Program-made: the position numbers and the translations under genes
Notes under the pieces: model-generated
The model's database searches: none
Seen by the model: the letters and a program-made list of their open reading frames with translations, nothing else
Told to the model about the DNA's origin: nothing
IMG/VR virus record: IMGVR_UViG_3300037882_001375
Span: 1-34,055 of that record
From: a virus
Reading direction: 5' to 3' (one strand)
DNA: 34,055 nt
Shown here: piece by piece, positions 8,947 to 18,067 of the stretch
Position numbering within the stretch: the first letter of the stretch is position 1
Layout of the letters: each line of letters starts with the position of its first letter

Positions 8947-9177
8947 ATGGCAACTTATACGGCGAAAATTTATAGCAAAGGGGCGTTTCTTGGGGGTGGC
9001 ACCGTTGACACGGCATCAAAAACAATCACCTCTTATTCCGGCACGGCCCCTCGTGTTAGGCGCAATGTTTCCATTGCATTAACAAGCGGCGCAAAATTTG
9101 GCGAAACCTATGCGGCCCGCGTTGTTATCGACTCTGGCGCAACGATAACCTTGAATACAGCCTGCAATTTCGGCTGA
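8947..9177 (+). CDS. Small beta-rich virion protein
   Basis: A 76-residue protein (MATYTAKIYSKGAFLGGGTV...). It is rich in Thr, Ala and Gly with predicted strands throughout, and ends DSGATITLNTACNFG. I do not recognise a family; the style fits a small head or tail decoration protein. The ATG at 8947 is preferred over an in-frame TTG at 8932; GGAACG lies about nine bases before the ATG. It follows directly after the terminator, so it needs read-through or a promoter I could not identify. Confidence 0.6.
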   Translation: MATYTAKIYSKGAFLGGGTVDTASKTITSYSGTAPRVRRNVSIALTSGAKFGETYAARVVIDSGATITLNTACNFG

Positions 9178-9215
9178 CCCTTTTAACCTTGTTTCAGAAA
9201 TCAAAAGGCTGACAA

Positions 9216-9791
9216 ATGGACCCGACTGACTCTACATTCTTTCAACCTCAACAATTTCAACCTCAAAACGGTGTGAGGGCGATTTTGCGCTTTTTCACAG
9301 ACGCGGAGGAAATGACGGGCGAAAGCCTTGCGGCGGGCCGTTCAATTTACCGTGATGCTGATTTTGTTGGAATTACCAATCCCGGTTCCCGTGATGAATT
9401 TGTCAAGCGCTGCACAAAGCTAACCGATCCCTATCACAAGCAAGCCTATGCGCAATGGAAAACCACTCAACAGCAGCCCGTAGACGGGACGCCACTTACA
9501 CAAGTGCCATGGCTTTCGCAGTCACAGATTAAAGAGCTGAACGCCATTAACATTATGAGCCTTGAACATTTGGCTGAAATGTCAGATGCAACAATCCAGC
9601 GCGTCGGAATGGGCGGCAATGATTTACGCAAAAAAGCACAGACATATATCAAGGCTGCAACAGACACGGCGTTGGTTATGCGGCTTGAAACTGAGTTGCA
9701 ATCGCGTGACCGTGATATTGAGCGGCTTACAAAAGAAATTCAAAGCATTTCCGCGCGTTTTGATGCAGCGGCAAAGGAAAAAGCAGCATGA
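9216..9791 (+). CDS. Hypothetical protein with helix-hairpin-helix-like segment and coiled coil
   Basis: A 191-residue protein. The N-terminus is Gln/Phe/Pro-rich (FFQPQQFQPQNGV). The middle (about 100-150) reads SQIKELNAINIMSLEHLAEMSDATIQRVGMGGNDLRKKAQTYI, close to a helix-hairpin-helix repeat of the kind that binds DNA or joins subunits. The C-terminus (about 155-191) is a heptad-like coiled coil (METELQSRDRDIERLTKEIQSISARF style). Similar proteins occur between capsid and tail genes in podoviruses, where they are probably minor virion proteins. It overlaps the next gene by four bases (ATGA). Confidence 0.65.
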   Translation: MDPTDSTFFQPQQFQPQNGVRAILRFFTDAEEMTGESLAAGRSIYRDADFVGITNPGSRDEFVKRCTKLTDPYHKQAYAQWKTTQQQPVDGTPLTQVPWLSQSQIKELNAINIMSLEHLAEMSDATIQRVGMGGNDLRKKAQTYIKAATDTALVMRLETELQSRDRDIERLTKEIQSISARFDAAAKEKAA

Positions 9792-10018
9792 CCGAACGCC
9801 TATCAGTATTCCGTTTTGGAGCCTTGTTTACCAAGGGCGATGACGGAAAGGATATGTTTGAATTTACTGTCGATGCGGGAAATAAAATTGGCCCGCGTCC
9901 CGCAACGGCTGCGGACAAAGCCAAACATCAAAAGGCGTGGCTTTCCTATACGGCTGGCGTTTCAATTGAAGATATGGAGCCTGAAAATGCCCCCCTTAAA
10001 AAGAAGAAAGGGCGATAA
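9788..10018 (+). CDS. Small hypothetical virion protein
   Basis: A 76-residue protein coupled by an ATGA overlap to the preceding gene. It has beta-type N-terminal segments (LSVFRFGALFTKGDDGKDMFEFTVDAGNKIGPR), a helical segment with AADKAKHQKAWLSY, and a very basic end (LKKKKGR). No family recognised. The constant neighbourhood suggests it works with the coiled-coil protein before it, perhaps at the head-tail junction. Confidence 0.6.
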   Translation: MTERLSVFRFGALFTKGDDGKDMFEFTVDAGNKIGPRPATAADKAKHQKAWLSYTAGVSIEDMEPENAPLKKKKGR

Positions 10019-10021
10019 CCC

Positions 10022-10735
10022 TTGGCAACTATCTTAGAGATTGTTCAAGAGATTTCCGTGCAAATAGGAATCCCTCAACCGTCATCCGTTGTATCAAGCA
10101 CGGACAACGGCACAATGCAGCTTTTACGGCTCTGTGTTGCGGCGGGGCGTGAGCTTTCGCGTGAACACTCTTGGTCTGTGTTGCGAAAGGTGCGAACATT
10201 CACAGGTGTTGCCGCTGTTATTCAGGCGGGCGAACCTCCTACCGCATTTGATCGATTCGTCCCGCAAACAAAGCTTTGGAACGTTAACACCAAACGCGCT
10301 CTTGACGGGGTGAAAAACCAAAACGACTGGTTATTTCTAACGTTGGAAAACGTAGGACCGCCTGTTCAATATTGGTCTATGCAGGGCGGTGTTATCAACA
10401 TTTTGCCAGCGCCGGAAACCACAGACAGTTTCACCTATAGCTATATATCCAAAAACTGGATTCGGCCAACAGGTGAAACGACTGATGCAAACGACAAATC
10501 CACGTTCACTGCCGATACTGATGAACCGTTGTTATCAGATGAGTTGCTAATCCTTTCCGGTGTGTGGCGCTGGAAACAAGCCAAGCAACTTGATTATGCA
10601 GAGGATATGGTCACCTATGAGCGGCGCAAGGAAAAGGCCATTGGTGATGATCGAGGCCCGCATGAAGTCGTTACGGCTTTCACAATGGGTGATTATGTTG
10701 CCAGCAATCATTGGCCAGCGTTGATTAATCAATAA
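10022..10735 (+). CDS. Head-tail adaptor / head completion protein (P22 gp4-like)
   Basis: A 237-residue protein of the phage adaptor type that binds below the portal and plugs the DNA-filled head. The N-terminal ATILEIVQEISVQIGIPQPSSV...DNGTMQLLRLCVAAGRELSREHSW is the usual helical opening. The beta-rich middle with RFVPQTKLWNVNTKR and PVQYWSMQGGVINILPAP, and the late LSDELLILSGVWRWKQAKQLDYAEDM, match the family as I know it. Translation starts at a TTG with AAAGGGCG about eight bases before it. The stop overlaps the ATG of the nozzle gene (TAATG). Confidence 0.82.
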   Translation: MATILEIVQEISVQIGIPQPSSVVSSTDNGTMQLLRLCVAAGRELSREHSWSVLRKVRTFTGVAAVIQAGEPPTAFDRFVPQTKLWNVNTKRALDGVKNQNDWLFLTLENVGPPVQYWSMQGGVINILPAPETTDSFTYSYISKNWIRPTGETTDANDKSTFTADTDEPLLSDELLILSGVWRWKQAKQLDYAEDMVTYERRKEKAIGDDRGPHEVVTAFTMGDYVASNHWPALINQ

Positions 10736-12297
10736 TGCGTAAGCCCGTTCGCTCAAATTCAAGTCGCATCCCGCGTTCACAAACAACGCAAGTTCAAGCC
10801 CCTGTAAAAGGCTGGACAACGGATAGTCCTGTTGAGGCGAAAGAGGGAACGGCTTTAATTTTAGACAACTGGTTCCCTGAAGCGGACGCTGTACGCATAA
10901 GGGGCGGTCACGAAGAATATGCAACAGGAATGTCGGGTGAAGTTCTATCGCTTATGCCCTACACAAGTGCAAGTGCAAGCAAACTATTCGCTGCGAACGG
11001 CACGTCTGTTTTTGATGTTTCATCGGACGGCGCTGTTGGCGCTGCTGACATTACAGGGCTTTCAAACGCCAATTTTCAGCACATCATGTTTGCTACAAGC
11101 GGTGGGCAATTTTTGGTTATCTGTAACGGTGCTGATGACGTTCGACAATACAACGGGGCGGCATGGTCAACCCCTGTAATTACGGGTGCAACGTCATCTA
11201 CGTTTATCAATGTTGTGAGCCACAAGAAAAGAATTTGGTTCGTCCCCGTCAACAGCACAACGTTATACTACCTTCCAACAGAAAGCATTGCCGGGGCGGC
11301 ATCTGCATTCCCTGTCGCGTCCCAATTGAAGCGCGGCGGTTACATCATGGCTGCTGGCACATGGTCGGTTGATGCTGGCGACGGCATGGATGATATGTTT
11401 GTCGTTATGTCGTCTGAGGGTGAAATCCTCGTTTATCAAGGGACAGACCCGTCAAGTGCTGCAACATGGGAGATTGTTGGTGTTTACTATACGGGAAAGC
11501 CTATAGGGCGGCGCTGTATGTTCCCCGTCGGTGGTGACCTTGCAATCATCACAGAGGATGGTGTCATCCCTATGTCAGGTGTTGCGAGAACCGACCGCGC
11601 CGCAATTGGCAACATTGCGATTTCGAAGCAAATCCGCCAAGCTTATGCTGATGCGGTTTCGCGGGCTGGCAGTATTGAAGGCTGGCAGCTTATCTCGCAC
11701 CCTGCTAAAAACATGGCAATATTAAACATTCCCGCGTCCGGGTCTGATGGTGTTTATCAGTTCGTATTCAACACTCTTACGGGTGCGCCGTGTCGGTTTA
11801 CAGGGCTTTCCGCGTCATGTTGGGCGCTTTACGATGGCGGTTTATATTTCGGCGGATCGGACGGCATCGTTTATAAAGCGGAATCGGGCGGCTCTGACAA
11901 TGGCGCGTCAATCGTTGCTTCAATGTTGCCGTCATATATGCACCTTGGCGCAAAAGGTAGACTTAAGCATGTAAAGGGCGTTCGCCCCATTTGGTTCACA
12001 GATGTGCCAAACGTACTCCCTCAAATTTCAATCGGGACTGACTACCAAACACCTACAGACGTAGACGCGGCGCAAGACGTATCAAGCGGCTATTTTGTTT
12101 GGGACACATCTGCATGGGATGTGCCGGATATTTGGTATGGTTATGTTGTGCAACGTGCATGGCGGGGTAGCGGAAATATCGGGACGGTTATAAGCCCTTA
12201 CACATATGTTTCGATTGATGCTGGCGCAACGGGCGCTGAATGGCGGTTTAGAGTAACCGCATGGGATATTCTTTACGAATTGGGCGGTGTGATTTGA
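10735..12297 (+). CDS. Tail nozzle / DNA stabilisation protein (P22 gp10-like)
   Basis: A 520-residue beta-rich protein that should form the tail nozzle beneath the adaptor. The early VKGWTTDSPVEAKEGTALILDNWFPEADAVRIRGGHE segment is a common opening for podoviral nozzle proteins. The body is made of repeated blades (LFAANGTSVFDVSS, FLVICNGADDVRQYNGAAW, KRIWFVPVNSTTLYYLP, MFVVMSSEGEILVYQG), consistent with a propeller. No receptor-binding motif is visible. The start is coupled by TAATG and the end overlaps the next gene as TTGA. Confidence 0.82.
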   Translation: MRKPVRSNSSRIPRSQTTQVQAPVKGWTTDSPVEAKEGTALILDNWFPEADAVRIRGGHEEYATGMSGEVLSLMPYTSASASKLFAANGTSVFDVSSDGAVGAADITGLSNANFQHIMFATSGGQFLVICNGADDVRQYNGAAWSTPVITGATSSTFINVVSHKKRIWFVPVNSTTLYYLPTESIAGAASAFPVASQLKRGGYIMAAGTWSVDAGDGMDDMFVVMSSEGEILVYQGTDPSSAATWEIVGVYYTGKPIGRRCMFPVGGDLAIITEDGVIPMSGVARTDRAAIGNIAISKQIRQAYADAVSRAGSIEGWQLISHPAKNMAILNIPASGSDGVYQFVFNTLTGAPCRFTGLSASCWALYDGGLYFGGSDGIVYKAESGGSDNGASIVASMLPSYMHLGAKGRLKHVKGVRPIWFTDVPNVLPQISIGTDYQTPTDVDAAQDVSSGYFVWDTSAWDVPDIWYGYVVQRAWRGSGNIGTVISPYTYVSIDAGATGAEWRFRVTAWDILYELGGVI

Positions 12298-12722
12298 AAA
12301 TCAACACAGGGGCTAATGATATTGCTGCTGTGTGGGCTTCCGAGAAGCTGCAAACGTCATTTGTGCCGCCTTACGTGGCGTGGGGGATTGAGAATAAGGA
12401 CGGGCGCATGATTGCGGCGGTTGTTTTCAATGACTACACAGGCACTAACATTGAAATAAGCTTGGCCGGGCAAGGCGCTTTAACGCGATCGGTTTTGTCT
12501 CAAATTGCTGATTATTGCTTCAATCAAATGAAGTGTAACCGCATTAGTTGCCACACAAGAGCGGGAAATAAATTCGTCAACTCTTTTACGTCCAAAGCAG
12601 GCTTCAAAGTTGAAGGCTTACGACGTAAGTTTTACGGTGATGATGATGCAATTTCATGGGGCATGTTGCGTTCAGATTGTCCGTGGTTTCACGTGAAACA
12701 AAGGGAGAAAAATAATGCCTAG
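12294..12722 (+). CDS. GNAT-like acetyltransferase-fold protein
   Basis: A 142-residue protein of GNAT type. RMIAAVVFNDYTGTNIEISLAG gives the central strands, and the later GALTRSVLSQIADYCFNQMKCNRISCHTRAGNKFVNSFTSKAGFKVEGLRRKFYG matches the second half of the fold, where a residue after Asn begins the helix of the donor site and GFKVEGLRRKF is the classic last strand. The acetyl-CoA loop (Q/RxxGxG/A) is degenerate (LAGQGALTRS), so catalytic activity is uncertain. The TTG at 12294 overlaps the nozzle stop; an ATG at 12261 is an alternative. Related genes are found in several podovirus tail modules. Confidence 0.75.
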   Translation: MKINTGANDIAAVWASEKLQTSFVPPYVAWGIENKDGRMIAAVVFNDYTGTNIEISLAGQGALTRSVLSQIADYCFNQMKCNRISCHTRAGNKFVNSFTSKAGFKVEGLRRKFYGDDDAISWGMLRSDCPWFHVKQREKNNA

Positions 12723-14106
12723 CGGAAATGGATCTGGTAAAAGCGGCGCGGGTTCAAATAGCAAAACGGCGAGTGGTAAAACAAGCGTTCCATCCGGCAC
12801 ATCTGCAAGGGCGGCGCAACCGTCAACAAAAATGATGACACGCCCTGATGCAGGGTGGAGCGGCGGCAAAACTTCCACGTCAACCGTTAGTGGAGATGGC
12901 AAAACAAGCTACGGCGGGAAAACCGTGCAGCCTGCCAGAAGCGGTGTGCAGTTTGCGGGCGGGACGTCATCTTTCAACAAAGGTACAAACGCACAGGCGG
13001 GCGTTACCTACGCTAACAAGGGATCAAATCCGCAACAGGGCGTAAGCTTTGCTGGGAAAGGAGTAACCCCGCAACGTGGCGTATCTTATGTGGCGCAAAA
13101 CAGCCCGCGTTCGGTTGTTTCTCCTAAGTTGAGCCTTAGCGCATACGATAACATGCCGCAAACCTCCCTTATGGGAAGGCCGGGAATGCCATCTCTTATT
13201 AACGTGGATGATCGAAGCGTTACGTCAAAATCCGGCCCTCAAACCTATGGGGAAATTGATAGCATTAGGGGCGCTGGGCCGCGTGTCGGGAACGCCCAAA
13301 AGCTTAGCGCGTTCCTGTCGCGTGATCCTAATTCACAAATGGCTTTTGGTTCTATTGGGAGGGCTCCCAAACAGTTCACAGCAAGCATTGGCGATGATAT
13401 GGCGCGAGGCGTTGGCGCACCATCAAAGCCATTACGTGGGGTTTCAACGGACGGCAGAGAATTACGCACCGCAACGGGAAGCTATTTCGCGCCCCAACAG
13501 CAACCCAATCAGCAACCACGCCAAGCGACGGGCAGTTATTTCCCTGAATCAGGTCCAACCGCAGGCATGATGGCGCTTGGCAAGATTAATAGCGGACTTG
13601 GTAAGTATCGTGACGGGCTCGTGTCGGCAGGCATGTTCAATGATCAATCAGCCGATCTTGGCCCGAATTACAACCCAAACGATGGCAGGCAAAGCGGGCC
13701 GGAACCCATGCCCGATCCTACAAGTGCCCCGCCTCAACGCACGTCTTTAATTTCAGATGATCCCAACTCGCTTATGTCGCCTAATACCGTTGGGCGCGGA
13801 ATTGGTGGCTTGCTTGGCGGACTTGTTGGCGGACCTATAGGCGGTATGTTGGGGTCAAAAATTGGCGGCATGGCAACTGATAAGGCCCGCGAATATGGAC
13901 ACCCTCTTTACGGGTATGGACGCGGCGAAAACAAAATAGCCGCCGAATACGATGATCCCTCTTTAATAGTGGGAATGGGCAAAGGCCCGTTTTCATCGTT
14001 TGCCAATCCCCAAGCAACGACAATTCCACAACAGCAAGAAAAGCCGGGCGTTATCCCGCCATGGTTTAACTGGCAACAATGGGGCAGCGGCCCGCGTCCC
14101 GTTTAA
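12715..14106 (+). CDS. Gly/Ser-rich internal virion protein with tandem motifs and glycine zipper
   Basis: A 463-residue low-complexity protein, probably carried in the virion and ejected. The first 60 residues are Gly/Ser/Lys repeats. Residues about 75-125 hold four diverged copies of a 16-residue unit ending in GVxxAxKG or similar (SGVQFAGGTS, AGVTYANKGS, QGVSFAGKGV, RGVSYVAQNS). A pair of ATGSYF motifs occurs near 257-275. Near residues 365-390 a glycine zipper (GRGIGGLLGGLVGGPIGGML) could insert into membranes. A strong AGGGAGAA ribosome site precedes the ATG, and it overlaps the GNAT gene by eight bases. Confidence 0.68.
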   Translation: MPSGNGSGKSGAGSNSKTASGKTSVPSGTSARAAQPSTKMMTRPDAGWSGGKTSTSTVSGDGKTSYGGKTVQPARSGVQFAGGTSSFNKGTNAQAGVTYANKGSNPQQGVSFAGKGVTPQRGVSYVAQNSPRSVVSPKLSLSAYDNMPQTSLMGRPGMPSLINVDDRSVTSKSGPQTYGEIDSIRGAGPRVGNAQKLSAFLSRDPNSQMAFGSIGRAPKQFTASIGDDMARGVGAPSKPLRGVSTDGRELRTATGSYFAPQQQPNQQPRQATGSYFPESGPTAGMMALGKINSGLGKYRDGLVSAGMFNDQSADLGPNYNPNDGRQSGPEPMPDPTSAPPQRTSLISDDPNSLMSPNTVGRGIGGLLGGLVGGPIGGMLGSKIGGMATDKAREYGHPLYGYGRGENKIAAEYDDPSLIVGMGKGPFSSFANPQATTIPQQQEKPGVIPPWFNWQQWGSGPRPV

Positions 14107-14120
14107 GCGAGGTACTCAAA

Positions 14121-14897
14121 TTGAAAAGCCCAAAAGCGCTCGATCCGTTTGCCGTGGCAAACGCACAATCCGCGTCCAATCGTGATACTGCTATCACCCA
14201 ACAGCTTCTTAATATGACAGGGCAAATTACGCCCTATGGTAACCTGAGTTACAATCAATCGGGTGAATCGTCATATACGGACGCGCAAGGCAATGTTGTG
14301 AAAACGCCAACTTTCACTTCAACGACTTCGATAAGCCCAAATCAGCAACAGATTTTACAGCAAAACGAGCAGGCCGATCTTGCTCAAAACAAAATTGCGC
14401 TATCTCAGATAGACCGCATTGGAACGCACCTTTCAACACCGTTCAAAGCTGATAACGCGGCGGTTGAGGGGCGAATTAATGAATTGTCGTCAAAGCGTCT
14501 TGATCCTATGTGGCAACAACGGGAAGGCGAATTTGAACAAACGATGGCCAACAAAGGGATTTCAGCAGGTTCCGAGGCCTATAACAATTCACGTCGCAAT
14601 TTCGACTACGGTAAAAATGACGCTTACAATAGCATGTTGCTATCAGGACGCGGCCAATCCATAAACGAATTGCTGACAGAACGAAACCAGCCGATGGCAG
14701 AAATTGCATCCTTAATGGGCAATTCGCAGCCACAAATGCCAACATTCCAGAATACGCCAACAACAGGCGTAGCAGGAACGGACATTGCTGGGCTAATCAA
14801 CAACCAGTACCAAGGCAAGCAACAAAACTATCAAGCTATGATGGGTGGGCTTTCCGGCCTCGGTAGCGCTGCTTTAGGTGGCTGGTTTGGTGCATAA
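14121..14897 (+). CDS. Internal virion / ejection protein
   Basis: A 258-residue protein like those found before the large ejection proteins of alphaproteobacterial podoviruses. It is helical, with Asn/Gln-rich stretches: NRDTAITQQLLNMTGQITPYGNLSYNQSG near the start, DPMWQQREGEFEQTMANKGISAGSEAY in the middle, and MPTFQNTPTTGVAGTDIAGLINNQYQ before a Gly-rich C-terminal helix (MMGGLSGLGSAALGGWFGA). I choose TTG at 14121, which has GCGAGG eight bases upstream; an ATG at 14079 would run back into the previous gene. Role by context is DNA delivery. Confidence 0.72.
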   Translation: MKSPKALDPFAVANAQSASNRDTAITQQLLNMTGQITPYGNLSYNQSGESSYTDAQGNVVKTPTFTSTTSISPNQQQILQQNEQADLAQNKIALSQIDRIGTHLSTPFKADNAAVEGRINELSSKRLDPMWQQREGEFEQTMANKGISAGSEAYNNSRRNFDYGKNDAYNSMLLSGRGQSINELLTERNQPMAEIASLMGNSQPQMPTFQNTPTTGVAGTDIAGLINNQYQGKQQNYQAMMGGLSGLGSAALGGWFGA

Positions 14898-14910
14898 GTG
14901 AGGGTTAAAC

Positions 14911-16149
14911 ATGAGCTATGAATTGCCGTCATTTATGATCCCTGCAAATGGGGTCGCAACACCGCAATCGGTGGCAAGGCGACGTAAACTTGCCGAAACT
15001 CTGTCAAGCGGCATGGGTGACGCAAGTCCTGTTGGCCACTGGACGCAAGGGCTTGCGCGTGTGCTGCAATCCGGCGTTGGGGCTTATACGGACCGCAAAG
15101 CGGCGGATGACGAAGCCAAGGGCAAGCAAGGCGCGTCTGAGGCCCTATCCAAGGCATTGATGGGCGGCGATAGCGAGGCAATGACAAGTGCTATGGGTAA
15201 TCCTTGGCTAGAGGACGGCCAACGGAACATGATTCAACAGCAATGGCAAAATCAGAATGATCCTGATGTGTTGTTGGGGCGCAAAATGAAAGAGGCGCAA
15301 CTTAAAGAAATGCAAGCGCCGCCACCCCCCAAATATGAGAAAATTGGTGATACTTTGGTGCAGATTATGCCTGACGGCACGGTGCAAGAGGTTTATCAAG
15401 GGCAGAATAACGAACCTATGAAAGCGCCTTCCGTGGAAACGTTCTACGATGAGGCAACTGGGCAACCTTATAACGCGCAATGGGATGCTGCTACGGGCGG
15501 CTGGCAGCGCGTCGGCGGCACCAAGGCCCCCGGCAAAGGAATAACGATCAACAACATAGACGGCACACCAAACGATGGCGAATTGCGCAAGAAATTGCAA
15601 GCCAAAGAGGGTGAATCGTGGAGCGGCTATATGGATGCTGCTACGGTTTCAGGCGGCATGATGCAGGATATGCAAGTGCTTGATGAGTTGATTCAGGTGG
15701 CTCCACAAGGGCCTATCACTGGTCGCCTTGCAGAAGCCTTCCCCGGGTTTTCGTCGGCGGGTGATGCGTTCCAGTCGGTTATTAAACGTGTGGCCCCCAC
15801 GCTTCGTGCGCCGGGTTCAGGCGCAACATCTGACATTGAATATGATGGCATGTTGAAATCACTCCCTGCACTCAAAAATAACCCTGTTGCTAACGGCATG
15901 ATTTCGCAAGTTATGAAAGCCAAGGCTGCAATCAACATTGAACGCGGACGGATTATTTCACAATATTCTAGCGGCGAGATTGACGCACCAACAGCACGGG
16001 CGCAAATTGACACTCTCAATAAGCGTTCAATCATGACGCCGGATATGAAAAAAGCCTTGCTTGGTTTGGGCGGCGATCAAGCCGAACCTCAAAGTGAATT
16101 TGATGGTATGTCTGATGAAGAATTGGAAGCCTTAGCAAATGGCCAATGA
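14911..16149 (+). CDS. Internal virion / ejection protein
   Basis: A 412-residue protein, second of a run of likely ejection proteins. The N-terminus (PSFMIPANGVATPQSVARRRKLAETL...GHWTQGLARVLQSGVGAYTDRKA) is typical of phage virion proteins that line up next to the portal inner face. A beta section about 150-200 (KYEKIGDTLVQIMPDGTVQEVYQG) is followed by a helical C-terminal half with SDIEYDGMLKSLPALKNNPVANGMISQVMKAKAAINIERGRI. It ends in an acidic FDGMSDEELEALANGQ and overlaps the next gene by 11 nt. Similar proteins resemble coiled-coil tail or DNA-transfer proteins; the precise step is not known. Confidence 0.7.
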   Translation: MSYELPSFMIPANGVATPQSVARRRKLAETLSSGMGDASPVGHWTQGLARVLQSGVGAYTDRKAADDEAKGKQGASEALSKALMGGDSEAMTSAMGNPWLEDGQRNMIQQQWQNQNDPDVLLGRKMKEAQLKEMQAPPPPKYEKIGDTLVQIMPDGTVQEVYQGQNNEPMKAPSVETFYDEATGQPYNAQWDAATGGWQRVGGTKAPGKGITINNIDGTPNDGELRKKLQAKEGESWSGYMDAATVSGGMMQDMQVLDELIQVAPQGPITGRLAEAFPGFSSAGDAFQSVIKRVAPTLRAPGSGATSDIEYDGMLKSLPALKNNPVANGMISQVMKAKAAINIERGRIISQYSSGEIDAPTARAQIDTLNKRSIMTPDMKKALLGLGGDQAEPQSEFDGMSDEELEALANGQ

Positions 16150-18067
16150 TGAATTAAGAGCCGCTGCGAAAAAAGAACTTTTGCGGCGCAAGGCGCGGGC
16201 GGAATTGGCGCGTCGTCGTGGCCAATCTACTCAACAGCCACAAGTATCGACAACAGAGGACGTTTTGAAGTCTGGCGGTGTTGGTCTCGCGCAAGGTGCA
16301 ATTGAAATCCCCGGCCTTATTGGTGATACACAACAGCTTGCAGGTAACATAGCGGGCGGTGCTGCCCGCATGTTTGGTGCGGGTGATGAATTTCAAGCGG
16401 GCCTTCGTGATAAAGTCGCCCGCCTTGCCGTTCCGTTGCCCGGTGTGATTGGTAATCTAGCGCCAACAAGTGAACAGCTTAGGGGTTCCGTTGAAAATGT
16501 AACGGGTGATTTTTACAAGCCTCAAACCACTCCGGGCGAGTTCGCCTATTCAGCGGGTCGATTCATTCCCAGCACAATGATGGGGCCGGGAAGTACTGCT
16601 ATGAAATTAGGTGTTGGCGTTGCCTCTGGTCTGGGTTCGGAAGCTGCTGGTCAAGCGACAAAAGGAACGGAACTTGAACCTTACGCACGGGTTGCGGGCG
16701 CTGTTGCGGGCGGCGTTCCTGTGGCTGCTGGGCTTGATTTGTTACAGGCCCCTCGCGTTGCCGGGCAAACAAAAATTAGTTCCGCGCTTCTTAAAAACGC
16801 ATTGCCCAATGATATGTCTAAATTTAGAGCCATGGGGCCGGATGCTATGCTATTGGATGCAAGCCCGTCAACGGTAGGTCTAGCACAGGGCGCTACGATG
16901 GCGCCCGGCGCTGCAAAAGATGCGCTTGTTGAGGCGCTCTTGAACCGAGACAAAGGAAGGTCTGGACGGTTGTTAGCGGATAAAGATTCAATGCTCGGAC
17001 CGGCTCGTGATCCTATCGCGTTCAAAAAGCAGATACAAAAGGAAGTCCGCGTTGACGCCAAGCCGTACTATGACCAAGCCACACGCAACCCGCCCGACCT
17101 TCGTTATGATCCGGCCTTGGAAAACACGCTAGCGCAAGAATTGACAAATCCAGCTAAAGGAATGTCAACTGCTGCCCGTGCTAAAAACATGGAATGGATG
17201 ACCAAGATTGAGGATGCGTTGACGGCAGACACGCCGCAAGGTGCCGTCTCACGTCTTCACAGCCTGCGGAAAGAACTGGATTCACACATTGAGTTTAATC
17301 CAATGGCTTCTAGCGCAGAAAAGGCGGATCGCGCCGTGGCCGAAAACGTTCGCAAGGTTATTGACAAGGTGTTGAAAGAACGTGTTCCCGGCTTTAAGGA
17401 GGGAGACAAGATTTACTCAGAAGGCCAAAGAGCGATTGAAGGCGTCGATTATGGTTATGATTCTCTCGACGGCGGTAAGAGCGCGGCATTTCCTCAAACG
17501 TTTAACGAAGAATTGAAGCGATTGCCCACTGAGTTTGTGGCAGAGGGTCAAAATTCCCGCATAGCAAACGCCATGGGAACGCAAGCCAACGACCTTTCAG
17601 CCCTTCGCAAAATGCTGGGTGGTGATGGTGATTTTAACCGCGCGAAACTTAACTCAACATTTGGAGCAAACAAGGTAGATGGCCTTCTGAAATCCGTAGA
17701 TCGTGAGGGCACGTTTGCGCAAAACTTTGCAGATGTATCGCGTAACTCTCAAACTGCTCAAAGGCAGGCCGCTCAAAGGCAAATCGAAACGTCAGTGCCC
17801 TTTCAAATTAGCGATAGCGCATCCTTCACAGGGATTATCGGTAAAACAGGCGCAAAGCTTTTAAATGCTCTGCTGTCAAAAGGAGCAGGTGCAATATCCG
17901 CCAAAACATCCGAGGCTTTAGCCAAGGCCTTAAAAGCCAAAGGGGCGAATGCTGAAAAACTTTTCAGTGACTTAAAAAAGACAGGTCCACAAAAAACGGC
18001 GGCGGCTGTTGCGTTGATCTCAGCCCTTAACGGGGCGAAGCCACTTCCCCAAGGTAACGGGCGCTAA
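16139..18067 (+). CDS. Large internal virion / DNA-ejection protein
   Basis: A 642-residue protein, the largest internal virion candidate. It opens with a strongly basic helix (ELRAAAKKELLRRKARAELARRRGQ), then repeated Gly/Ala amphipathic segments (GGVGLAQGAIEIPGLIGDTQQLAGNIAGGAARMFGAG; GVASGLGSEAAGQATKG; AGAVAGGVPVAAGLDLL) that could enter or cross membranes. A soluble helical part around residues 270-450 follows (RVDAKPYYDQATRNPPDLRYDPALENTLAQE ... AVENVRKVIDKVLKERVPGFKEGDKIYSEGQRA), of a type I recognise from phage and prophage virion proteins. The last 48 nt are overlapped by an opposite-strand gene. Confidence 0.72.
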   Translation: MANDELRAAAKKELLRRKARAELARRRGQSTQQPQVSTTEDVLKSGGVGLAQGAIEIPGLIGDTQQLAGNIAGGAARMFGAGDEFQAGLRDKVARLAVPLPGVIGNLAPTSEQLRGSVENVTGDFYKPQTTPGEFAYSAGRFIPSTMMGPGSTAMKLGVGVASGLGSEAAGQATKGTELEPYARVAGAVAGGVPVAAGLDLLQAPRVAGQTKISSALLKNALPNDMSKFRAMGPDAMLLDASPSTVGLAQGATMAPGAAKDALVEALLNRDKGRSGRLLADKDSMLGPARDPIAFKKQIQKEVRVDAKPYYDQATRNPPDLRYDPALENTLAQELTNPAKGMSTAARAKNMEWMTKIEDALTADTPQGAVSRLHSLRKELDSHIEFNPMASSAEKADRAVAENVRKVIDKVLKERVPGFKEGDKIYSEGQRAIEGVDYGYDSLDGGKSAAFPQTFNEELKRLPTEFVAEGQNSRIANAMGTQANDLSALRKMLGGDGDFNRAKLNSTFGANKVDGLLKSVDREGTFAQNFADVSRNSQTAQRQAAQRQIETSVPFQISDSASFTGIIGKTGAKLLNALLSKGAGAISAKTSEALAKALKAKGANAEKLFSDLKKTGPQKTAAAVALISALNGAKPLPQGNGR

